Of a stretch of DNA of 19,230 nucleotides, positions 14,060 through 19,230 are shown piece by piece; within the stretch, counting starts at the first letter, position 1; each line of letters opens with the position of its first letter. The DNA is from VRUE01 sp035548675 (GTDB lineage Bacteria > Actinomycetota > Thermoleophilia > Solirubrobacterales > 70-9), in the NCBI GenBank assembly GCA_035548675.1, contig DASZSJ010000045.1:1-19230 (forward strand), in the 5' to 3' direction. Below the pieces are notes generated by a model that was given only the letters and a program-made list of their open reading frames with translations, had not been told where the DNA came from and ran no database searches. The position numbers and the translations under genes are program-made.

Positions 14060-15224
14060 GTTCGACTTCTCCCAGGTGCTCGCCCGCATGGTCGAGGCGC
14101 GCGCCTCCGACGTCCACATCACCGCGGGCTTCCCGCCGGCGATGCGCGACAAGGGCAAGATCAAGCCGATGGACGGCTTTCCCGTCCTCACCGCACAGGA
14201 GACGCGCGAGGTCGTCTACTCGATCCTCAACGACGACCAGCGCAAACGCTTCGAGAACAACAAGCAGCTCGACTTCGCCTACGCCATCCCCGGCGTCGCC
14301 CGCTTCCGCGTCAACTGCTTCTTCCAGCGCGGCGCAGTCAGCGCCGCCTTCCGCCTCGTGCCGCAGGACATCCCGGCGCTCGACTCACTCGGCGTGCCGC
14401 AGGTGCTGCGCGAGCTGGCGGCGAAACCGCGCGGCTTCGTGCTGGTCACCGGCCCCACCGGCTCGGGCAAGAGCACGACGCTGGCGGCGATGATCGACGT
14501 GATCAACTCCGAGCGCGAGGACCACATCCTCACGATCGAGGACCCGATCGAGTTCCTGCACACGCACAAGCGCTCGATCGTCAACCAGCGCGAGGTCGGC
14601 TCCGACGCGATGGACTTCGCGCTCGGCCTGCGGGCTGCCCTGCGAGAGGACCCCGACGTCATCCTCGTCGGCGAGATGCGCGACATGGAGACGATCTCCA
14701 CCGCGCTGACCGCGGCCGAGACCGGCCACCTCGTCTTCGCCACCCTGCACACGCAATCGACGGCCCAGACGGTCGACCGGATCATCGACGTCGTCCCGCC
14801 CGAGCAGCAGGGCCAGGTGCGCACGCAGCTCTCGATCGCGCTGCAGGGGATCGTCACCCAGCAGCTGCTGCCGACCTCGGACGGCCGCGGCCGGGTCGTC
14901 GCCACCGAGGTGCTGGTGCCGACGCCGGCGATCCGCAACCTGATCCGCGAGGGCAAGACACACCAGATCTACGCCGCGGTGCAGACTTCCGGCGCGGTCG
15001 GGATGCAGACGATGGACGCCGATCTGGCGCGGTTGGTGCGTTCCGGGCGGATCACCCGCTCGCTCGCCGAGCAGCGGGCCTCGGTGCCGGAGGAGTTGAA
15101 GCGGCTGCTGGGCGGCGTCGCGGCGGTCGCCCCCGTGGTCGCCAACGGCCGCGCCGCCGACGAAGCCGCGGCGGTCGCCGAGGCAGTCGGCACCGCCCCG
15201 CCCAACTACCTCCCGGGGGCATAG
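14046..15224 (+). CDS. pilT: Second PilT/PilU-type retraction ATPase
   Basis: A 392-residue PilT-family ATPase, homologous to the copy at 10478 but clearly diverged. Features are ASDVHITAGFPPAMR (20-34), GVARFRVNCFFQRG, Walker A GPTGSGKST (136-144), ILTIEDPIEFLH, Walker B DPDVILVGEMRD, TGHLVFATLHTQS and QQLLPT. An Ala/Val-rich tail after about residue 355 is not conserved. GTG at 14046 is the start; gaggagg lies about 8 nt upstream, inside the end of pilB. Two PilT-type motors are common (PilT with PilU), where the second modulates force or supports the first. It lies 3 bp before pilC. Which copy is the main retraction motor cannot be told. Confidence 0.93.
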   Translation: MSQPEFDFSQVLARMVEARASDVHITAGFPPAMRDKGKIKPMDGFPVLTAQETREVVYSILNDDQRKRFENNKQLDFAYAIPGVARFRVNCFFQRGAVSAAFRLVPQDIPALDSLGVPQVLRELAAKPRGFVLVTGPTGSGKSTTLAAMIDVINSEREDHILTIEDPIEFLHTHKRSIVNQREVGSDAMDFALGLRAALREDPDVILVGEMRDMETISTALTAAETGHLVFATLHTQSTAQTVDRIIDVVPPEQQGQVRTQLSIALQGIVTQQLLPTSDGRGRVVATEVLVPTPAIRNLIREGKTHQIYAAVQTSGAVGMQTMDADLARLVRSGRITRSLAEQRASVPEELKRLLGGVAAVAPVVANGRAADEAAAVAEAVGTAPPNYLPGA

Positions 15225-15227
15225 GCG

Positions 15228-16472
15228 ATGGCCGGCGCGACCACATTCGCCTTTCGGGCCATGGACATGGCCGGCGCCGCCTCGGCCGGGGAGATGGAGG
15301 CCGAGTCCAAGGCCTCGGTCACCGAGCAGCTGCGCCAGCGCGGCCTGATCGTCCTCGACGTAAGCGAAAAGTCGAACCCGCTGAAGATCGAGGACGTCTT
15401 CAGGAAATGGCAGGGCGTCGACATGCGCGAGCTGGCGATCTTCTCGCGCCAGTTCGCCACCCTGATCGCCTCGGGGATGCCGATGCTGCGCACCCTGCAC
15501 ACGCTCGAAGAGCAGACCCAGGACGAGCAGATCAAGGCCGCCGTGGCGGGGGTGCGCGCTGACGTCGAGGCCGGCAGCACGCTCGAGCAGGCGATGGAGC
15601 GCCATCCCAAGGTCTTCGATCGCCTCTTCCGCGCGATGGTGCGCTCGGGCGAGCAGTCGGGCCGGCTCGAGGAGGCGATGGACCGAATCGCCTACCAGGT
15701 GGAGAAGGCCGACGCCCTGCGGCGTCAGGTCAAATCGGCGCTGATGTACCCGGCGCTGGTCTTCGGCTTCGCCACCGTGGTGCTGATCGCGATCGTCGCC
15801 TTCGTGATCCCCGTCTTCGCCAAGATCTTCGAAGAACTGGCGGAGGAAAACCCCGAGGAAGCGGCGGGCCTGCCGGCGCCGACCCAGCTCTGCGTCGACG
15901 CCTCCAACGTCCTCACCGGCTACTGGTACCTGATCATCCCCGGCATCGCACTCGCCTTCTTTGTTTTCTTCAAATGGAAGAAGACCGATCGCGGGCACGA
16001 GCTCTGGGACCGCTTCAAGCTGCGCATCCCCTTCAAGATCGGCGACGTGATCCAGAAGGTGGCGCTGGCGCGCTGGTCGCGCACCTTCTCGGGCGCCGTC
16101 TCCTCAGGCGTGCCGATGCTGCAGGCGATCCGCCTCACCGGGGAGACGGCCGGCAACGTCGTCGTCGAGCAGGCGATGGACGACGTCTACGCCTCGGTCA
16201 AGGGCGGCGGTTCGATCGCCGGCCCGATCGAGGAGGACGCGATCTTCCCGCCGATGGTCGGCCACATGATCGCCGTCGGCGAGGAGACCGGCCAGCTCGA
16301 GCACATGCTGACCAAGGTCGCCGACTTCTACGAGGCCGAGGTCGACGCCAAGGTCAAGGCCCTGACCGCGCTGATCGAGCCGGTGATGATCGTCTTCGTC
16401 GGCGGCATCGTCGGCTTCATCGTGATCTCGATGTACCTGCCGATGTTCAGCATCTACGAACACATCCGCTGA
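15228..16472 (+). CDS. pilC: Type IV pilus inner-membrane platform protein PilC
   Basis: A 414-residue GspF/PilC-family protein that couples the PilB and PilT motors to the growing fibre. A short N-terminal domain (FAFRAMDMAGAASAGEMEAES) leads to two T2SSF repeats: the first (about 68-195) has LAIFSRQFATLIASGMPMLRTL and ALRRQVKSALMYPALVFGFATVVL, the second (about 270-395) has WSRTFSGAVSSGVPMLQAIRLTGETAGN and IEPVMIVFVGGIVGFIVISMYLPMF. Hydrophobic helices lie near 172-198, 228-250 and 383-405, as expected. It ends the tight operon pilT-trx-like-pilB-pilT2-pilC. Only 28 bp separate it from the toxin-antitoxin pair. Confidence 0.95.
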   Translation: MAGATTFAFRAMDMAGAASAGEMEAESKASVTEQLRQRGLIVLDVSEKSNPLKIEDVFRKWQGVDMRELAIFSRQFATLIASGMPMLRTLHTLEEQTQDEQIKAAVAGVRADVEAGSTLEQAMERHPKVFDRLFRAMVRSGEQSGRLEEAMDRIAYQVEKADALRRQVKSALMYPALVFGFATVVLIAIVAFVIPVFAKIFEELAEENPEEAAGLPAPTQLCVDASNVLTGYWYLIIPGIALAFFVFFKWKKTDRGHELWDRFKLRIPFKIGDVIQKVALARWSRTFSGAVSSGVPMLQAIRLTGETAGNVVVEQAMDDVYASVKGGGSIAGPIEEDAIFPPMVGHMIAVGEETGQLEHMLTKVADFYEAEVDAKVKALTALIEPVMIVFVGGIVGFIVISMYLPMFSIYEHIR

Positions 16473-16500
16473 GCTCTATCCAGGTGCTACGCTGACGCAC

Positions 16501-16782
16501 ATGAATCGGGTCGGTGTTCGGGAGCTGCGACAGAACCTCTCGCGTTACCTCGTCGAGGTGAAGGCGGGCGAAAGCTTCATGGTGACCGAGCGGGGCAGGG
16601 AGGTGGCGAGGATCACTCCCTCCGGACCCGCGGACTCGCCGCTTGCCCGGCTGGTGGCTGAGCGGGGGGCGACGATGCCGCGCGGCGACCTGGTCGCCAA
16701 GGTAACCAGCTCGGAAAGGCCGCCCGCCTCGGGCCCACCCAGCCTCGAGGTGCTGGACCAGTTGCGCGAGGAGCGGTTGTAG
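16501..16782 (+). CDS. Phd/YefM-family antitoxin
   Basis: The 93-residue protein has the DNA-binding Phd fold at its N-terminus: VGVRELRQNLSRYLVEVKAG (from residue 4) then FMVTERGREVARITPSG (26-42). The C-terminal half is longer and disordered-looking (Pro/Ser-rich) and would wrap the toxin. It is the cognate antitoxin of the PIN protein that follows without a gap. No ribosome site precedes the ATG, but TACGCT (16487-16492) lies about 8 nt before it, so a leaderless transcript from its own promoter is possible. This pair is usually self-repressed. Its place between pilC and the pilin riboswitch is unusual. Confidence 0.88.
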   Translation: MNRVGVRELRQNLSRYLVEVKAGESFMVTERGREVARITPSGPADSPLARLVAERGATMPRGDLVAKVTSSERPPASGPPSLEVLDQLREERL

Positions 16783-16799
16783 CAGGCCGGCTCGCCTAC

Positions 16800-17177
16800 C
16801 TGGATAGTTCCGCCTTCGTGAAGCTGTCACTGCGCGAGGCCGAGCTCAAGGCGCTGCTTCCAGCGTTGGCGGAGTGGGATGGCTACGTCTCCAGTGCCCT
16901 CCTCGGTGTTGAGGCGGTAAGGGCATGCGGTTGGTATGGAGACATCTACGCCGCGGATGCGCGGTCCTTCCTGCTCGACGTGGCGATGCTGCCGATGGAC
17001 GACGCGGTCCTCGCGGAGGCGGCTTCGATCGACCCGCCACTGCTTCGCAGCCTCGACGCGTTGCATCTCGCCACCGCCCTCAGCGTTCGCGACGAGATTG
17101 GCGCCTTCCTCACCTACGACGAAAAGTTGGCGGGCGTTGCGCGGGAGCGGGGGCTTCCGGTTCTTTCGCCGGCTTGA
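16800..17177 (+). CDS. VapC-like PIN-domain toxin with non-canonical or missing start
   Basis: A PIN-domain ribonuclease of about 125 residues. The four acidic residues are present: Asp in YLDSSAFVKL (codon at 16803), Glu in LLGVEAVRA, Asp in SLDALHLATAL, and Asp in FLTYDEKLAG. The first ATG/GTG/TTG in frame is GTG 16818, which would drop the first catalytic Asp and the strand before it. The conserved reading LAYLDSSA continues upstream to the antitoxin stop without a standard start. CTG at 16800, GTA at 16779, or a -1 frameshift at the antitoxin end (TTG then GTA) are the options; otherwise the gene has decayed. The placed start (CTG 16800) is a compromise. Toxins of this type cleave tRNA or other RNA when the antitoxin is lost. 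Confidence 0.75.
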   Translation: MDSSAFVKLSLREAELKALLPALAEWDGYVSSALLGVEAVRACGWYGDIYAADARSFLLDVAMLPMDDAVLAEAASIDPPLLRSLDALHLATALSVRDEIGAFLTYDEKLAGVARERGLPVLSPA

Positions 17178-17300
17178 CGAGTTGACCGGTTATCTCCCGC
17201 CTTGGCTCCAGAACCCGATTTTTAGGGAGAAGAAGTCCTAGTTTCAGGGATCAAGTGAGCCGGCTCGGCGCCGATTAGGAGGGGGTACATATCTGCCAGT
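17178..17300 (+). promoter_or_regulatory. Pilin promoter region, candidate -10 only
   Basis: This is the non-coding gap between the PIN gene and the riboswitch. TACATA at 17286-17291 could be a -10 box, placing the transcription start near 17298 at the base of the aptamer. No matching -35 was found, so the pilin promoter may need an activator or another sigma factor. Confidence 0.3.
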
Positions 17301-17390
17301 GCCTCGGTGCAAAAGGCAAACCCGCCGCGAGGTGGGGGCGCAAAGCCAACGGGGCTCCCCAGTAGGGAGCCGGCCGGGCTACCACCGGGG
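17301..17390 (+). promoter_or_regulatory. Cyclic-di-GMP-I (GEMM-I) riboswitch aptamer
   Basis: The sequence matches the GEMM-I consensus in order and spacing. P1 pairs cctcggtg (17302-17309) with caccgggg (17383-17390). The conserved AAGGCAAACC lies at 17313-17322. A GNRA-capped stem pairs cccgcc with ggtggg around gcga, and the loop docks on the conserved receptor GGCGCAAAGCC (17337-17347). The second stem pairs ggctccc (17353-17359) with gggagcc (17365-17371), followed by the conserved CCGGGCTACC (17374-17383). The base equivalent to G20 of the Vibrio Vc2 aptamer is G, which favours c-di-GMP over cGAMP. The aptamer ends 72 nt before the pilin ATG. No intrinsic terminator is visible, so control of translation is more likely. 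Confidence 0.92.
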
Positions 17391-17445
17391 TCGACAGACA
17401 CCACGTGGCTGAGACGCGACGGGGCTCTGGCTAAATCGATTAGGA

Positions 17446-17462
17446 CACAGGAGATATACCTA
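17446..17462 (+). promoter_or_regulatory. Pilin ribosome binding site fixing the start codon
   Basis: acaggag (17447-17453) lies 9 nt before the ATG at 17463. This shows that longer in-frame starts (for example GTG 17307, inside the riboswitch) are not used, and it is the likely element masked or exposed by the riboswitch. Confidence 0.7.
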
Positions 17463-17930
17463 ATGTTTATCCAGAACCTCCGGGCCAAGATTGGCGCCCG
17501 GCTCAACGGCGACAAGGAGGCCGGCTTCACGCTGATCGAGCTCCTCGTCGTCATGCTCATCCTCGGCATCCTCGCCGCGATCGCCCTGCCCGCCTTCTTC
17601 AACCAGAAGGAAAAGGCTGGTGACGCGAAGGCGAAGGAGACCGCTCATACGGCGCAGGTCGCGCTTGAGAGCTGCTCGACCGACAACGACGGTGCATATC
17701 CGGTCGCGGAAGGTGCGGCTTGTGACTACGATGCCCTCCAGACTAATTACGAGTCGACGCTTCCGACCGATGGAACCGTGACCGTAACCGCTCCCGCAGA
17801 AACCTCTTACCAGATCAGCGTTGAGTCTTCGGGCGAAAGGACCTTCAACATCATCCGCAGCGATACCGGTGCGATGAGTTACACCTGTGACCCCGGTGGC
17901 GGCTGCCCGGCCGACGGAAACTGGGGGTAG
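17463..17930 (+). CDS. Type IVa prepilin (PilA/PilE-like major-type pilin)
   Basis: The 155-residue prepilin has a basic leader (1-21) ending in KEAG, cut by PilD before Phe22. The mature N-terminus FTLIELLVVMLILGILAAIALP is the classic pilin helix with Glu at mature position 5 (Glu26), followed by the amphipathic helix FFNQKEKAGDAKAKETAHTAQVALESC. The globular domain has four cysteines (71, 87, 142, 148); Cys142 and Cys148 in the C-terminal CDPGGGC could form the D-region disulfide. Length suits a major pilin. Translation is set by the acaggag site, and expression is governed by the c-di-GMP riboswitch directly upstream. It is the only prepilin of this class in the window. Its codon use is less GC-biased than the motor genes, as expected for a variable surface subunit. 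Confidence 0.94.
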   Translation: MFIQNLRAKIGARLNGDKEAGFTLIELLVVMLILGILAAIALPAFFNQKEKAGDAKAKETAHTAQVALESCSTDNDGAYPVAEGAACDYDALQTNYESTLPTDGTVTVTAPAETSYQISVESSGERTFNIIRSDTGAMSYTCDPGGGCPADGNWG

Positions 17931-17984
17931 CTGACCAAACCCCAAGCGATAGGCACGTACGCATGCAAGTGCTACGCGTATCAA

Positions 17985-18017
17985 GCGAAGGGCGGGCCAT
18001 CATGGCCCGCCCTTCGC
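17985..18017 (+). promoter_or_regulatory. Perfect 14-bp hairpin over the start codon of the surface protein gene
   Basis: gcgaagggcgggcc (17985-17998) pairs perfectly with 18004-18017 around the loop atcat. The AT of the ATG at 18002 is in the loop, its G starts the right arm, and the purine-rich upstream arm would hold any ribosome site. It may dampen translation of the downstream gene or act as a transcriptional boundary after the pilin. There is no T tract. Confidence 0.7.
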
Positions 18018-19120
18018 TGTGTCTGCTGGCTCTTGTCACCTGCTGGCTGATCGCGGCGCCCAGTGCCCGGGCCGTGCAGCCCGAACCGATCGCGCTCACC
18101 GAAACGAACCCGCTTTCGAGTCAGGCACAGCCGGCCGCTTCTACCGAACCGTTTGTCATCGGTCGCGGCGATGGCGCGATCGCGACGGTCGTCAACCCGT
18201 TTCGCGGCAGGACGGCTGGTCCGATCACCGCCGACGTCGATCCGAACAACCAGGTTGAGCTCTATGCGAATGGCACCTGCGATGGGTCGCCGGTGGCAAC
18301 GGGCATCATTGACGAACTCGAAGGCGACGGGATCCAGGCCGAAGTCGAGCCCGATTCCAAAACGACGTTCACCGCGATCCAGATCGACCCCGCCGACCCG
18401 ACTCACCCCTCGATCTGCTCGAAACCGATTACCTATTGGAACAGTTCCACCGCTGTCGAACCGCCGGACGACGAAGACCCGCCTGTCGATGACCCCCCTG
18501 CTGGCGGCGGCTCGCAGCCTCCCAGCGGAGACCAGCCTGCATCCGGCTCGCCCGCGGTCTCCGACCATGCGGCCGTCGCACCCCTTGCGCCGAGGTTGAA
18601 GACCGCGCCCGCCGGGCCAGCCAACGACAACACCCCGCGCATCATCGGCTCGGCCCCCAGTGCCGACTCGGTCATGATCTTCACCAACTCCAGCTGCAGT
18701 GGCGCCCCCGTGGCTACCGCCTCGCCGACCCAGCTGATCGCCGGTGTCGAGATCCGCGTCGCCGACAACTCGACCACCGATTTCACCGGCATTGCGATCG
18801 CCAACGGCAAGCAGTCCTTCTGCTCGCCACCCGCAACCTACATCGAGGACTCCTCGCCGCCGCGCACCCGGATCACGATGGGCCCCGGCGCCAAGACCCG
18901 CCACCGCAAGGTGGTCTTCCGCTTCGCCGACATCGCCGGCGACCCACTCGGCACCACTTTCTTCTGCAAGGTCGACCGCCGCAAGTGGAGGGTCTGCCAT
19001 TCACCCTTCAAGCTGAAGCGCCTCGGCTACCGCCGCCACACCCTTCGCGTCCGCGCCACCGACTCGATCGGCAACATCGAGGCCAAGGCCGCCAGGCGCA
19101 GCTTCAAGGTCATTCGCTAG
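18002..19120 (+). CDS. Secreted Ig-like repeat surface protein, pilus-linked
   Basis: The 372-residue protein has a Sec signal peptide (1-24, ending PSARA) followed by a mature chain with three Ig-like modules. Module 1 (about 40-140) and module 2 (about 200-290) share the pattern of an LYANGTCDGSPVATG/IFTNSSCSGAPVATA strand-turn and a TTFTAIQI/TTDFTGIAI strand. They are joined by a Pro/Asp/Gly-rich linker (PPDDEDPPVDDPPAGGG). Module 3 (about 285-372) is the common Thermoleophilia-type module with FFCKVDRRKWRVCHSPFKL and LRVRATDSIGN. There is no lipobox, LPXTG motif or C-terminal membrane helix, so it is probably released or held by the pilus or wall. ATG 18002 is chosen for the signal peptide; ATG 17963 in frame would add 13 residues and has no ribosome site. 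It lies 71 bp after the pilin and may share its transcript, as an accessory or adhesive part. Confidence 0.83.
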   Translation: MARPSLCLLALVTCWLIAAPSARAVQPEPIALTETNPLSSQAQPAASTEPFVIGRGDGAIATVVNPFRGRTAGPITADVDPNNQVELYANGTCDGSPVATGIIDELEGDGIQAEVEPDSKTTFTAIQIDPADPTHPSICSKPITYWNSSTAVEPPDDEDPPVDDPPAGGGSQPPSGDQPASGSPAVSDHAAVAPLAPRLKTAPAGPANDNTPRIIGSAPSADSVMIFTNSSCSGAPVATASPTQLIAGVEIRVADNSTTDFTGIAIANGKQSFCSPPATYIEDSSPPRTRITMGPGAKTRHRKVVFRFADIAGDPLGTTFFCKVDRRKWRVCHSPFKLKRLGYRRHTLRVRATDSIGNIEAKAARRSFKVIR

Positions 19121-19128
19121 ATGATCGA

Positions 19129-19150
19129 TTCCACGGCCGCAGCCGTGGAA
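19129..19150 (+). terminator. Hairpin after the surface protein gene
   Basis: ttccacggc (19129-19137) pairs with gccgtggaa (19142-19150) around cgca, 9 nt after the stop. It is a compact GC-rich stem, followed by ttactacctcttcc rather than a T run. A factor-assisted terminator is plausible. Confidence 0.55.
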
Positions 19151-19165
19151 TTACTACCTCTTCCG

Positions 19166-19230
19166 GCTCCAAGCGGGCCGCCCGGGCGGGTGCTCGGTGC
19201 AGAGTGTCCACTTTGCCCCCATATACGGTG
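19166..19230. repeat. Family B element, second (inverted, partial) copy
   Basis: gctccaagcgggccgcccg onward, including tgctcggtgc and actttgcc, aligns over most of its length with the reverse complement of about 4333-4392. Roughly five in six bases agree by eye. It runs off the window's right edge at atatacggtg, a motif also found in the first copy. The two copies are in opposite orientation about 15 kb apart. Confidence 0.6.

Noticed and set aside
12215..14191. A 658-codon minus-strand open frame opposite pilB
   Set aside because: Low-complexity His/Arg/Asp/Val-rich translation with no motifs; pilB on the other strand is complete.
14385..15998. A 537-codon minus-strand frame opposite pilT2 and pilC
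   Set aside because: It crosses two real gene boundaries and has shadow-type composition.
17178..17222. TTGACG/TTGACC as a -35 box for the pilin
   Set aside because: No -10 box lies at a workable distance downstream.
17307..17462. Longer pilin start at GTG 17307
   Set aside because: The region is the riboswitch aptamer and its linker; the ribosome site and prepilin leader support ATG 17463.
17391..17462. Intrinsic terminator as the riboswitch expression platform
   Set aside because: No GC-rich hairpin followed by a T tract is present between the aptamer and the pilin start.
1..19230. CRISPR array, tRNA or rRNA genes
   Set aside because: No regularly spaced repeats and no tRNA- or rRNA-like conserved blocks were seen by eye; a tRNAscan or Rfam run would settle small RNAs.

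Overview
The window is high-GC DNA with dense, tightly packed genes and strong C/G bias at third codon positions. A RpoD-type sigma factor, paired ergothioneine genes (egtB-egtD), a putative F420-dependent LLM-class oxidoreductase, a class II (GlpX) fructose-bisphosphatase and Ig-like surface domains point to an actinobacterium, most likely of the Thermoleophilia/Solirubrobacterales kind. This assignment is inferred from gene content and style only.

Layout. Positions 1-224 hold a long inverted repeat and a short direct repeat. Next comes a secreted or pilin-like protein that joins a Flp/TadE-type N-terminus to a Vps62-like domain (225-1151, +). An SDR dehydrogenase follows (1223-1984, -), bracketed by two copies of the same palindrome. 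The operon egtB-egtD (2117-4200, +) overlaps by ATGA and would make ergothioneine. A convergent gap of about 250 bp carries a repeat-rich element, followed by a basic histone-like protein with a glycine zipper (4457-4969, -) and an LLM-class oxidoreductase (5120-6049, -). glpX (6194-7192, +) and a BrkB/YihY membrane protein (7292-8179, -) converge on a large structured inverted repeat. The main sigma factor gene (8384-9490, +) has a recognisable promoter and a structured leader containing an intrinsic terminator. Its 3' end overlaps a convergent AbiEi-like/DUF559 gene (9483-10382, -).

The second half is a type IV pilus locus on the + strand: pilT1, a membrane-anchored thioredoxin-fold-like protein, pilB, a second pilT and pilC (10478-16472), with overlaps or gaps of 10 bp or less. 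A Phd/PIN toxin-antitoxin pair (16501-17177) comes next; its toxin has no ordinary start codon upstream of the first catalytic Asp. Then there is a cyclic-di-GMP-I (GEMM-I) riboswitch aptamer (17301-17390), a type IVa major-type prepilin (17463-17930) and a secreted Ig-like surface protein (18002-19120) whose start codon lies in a perfect hairpin.

The pilus genes read as one functional unit: PilB drives extension, two PilT ATPases drive retraction, PilC is the inner-membrane platform, the pilin is the fibre subunit controlled by c-di-GMP, and the final Ig-like protein is a candidate accessory or adhesive component. A second theme is that nearly every non-operonic gene boundary in the first 7.5 kb carries a long perfect palindrome of one of several sequence families. 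One of these families reappears in inverted orientation at the window's right edge.
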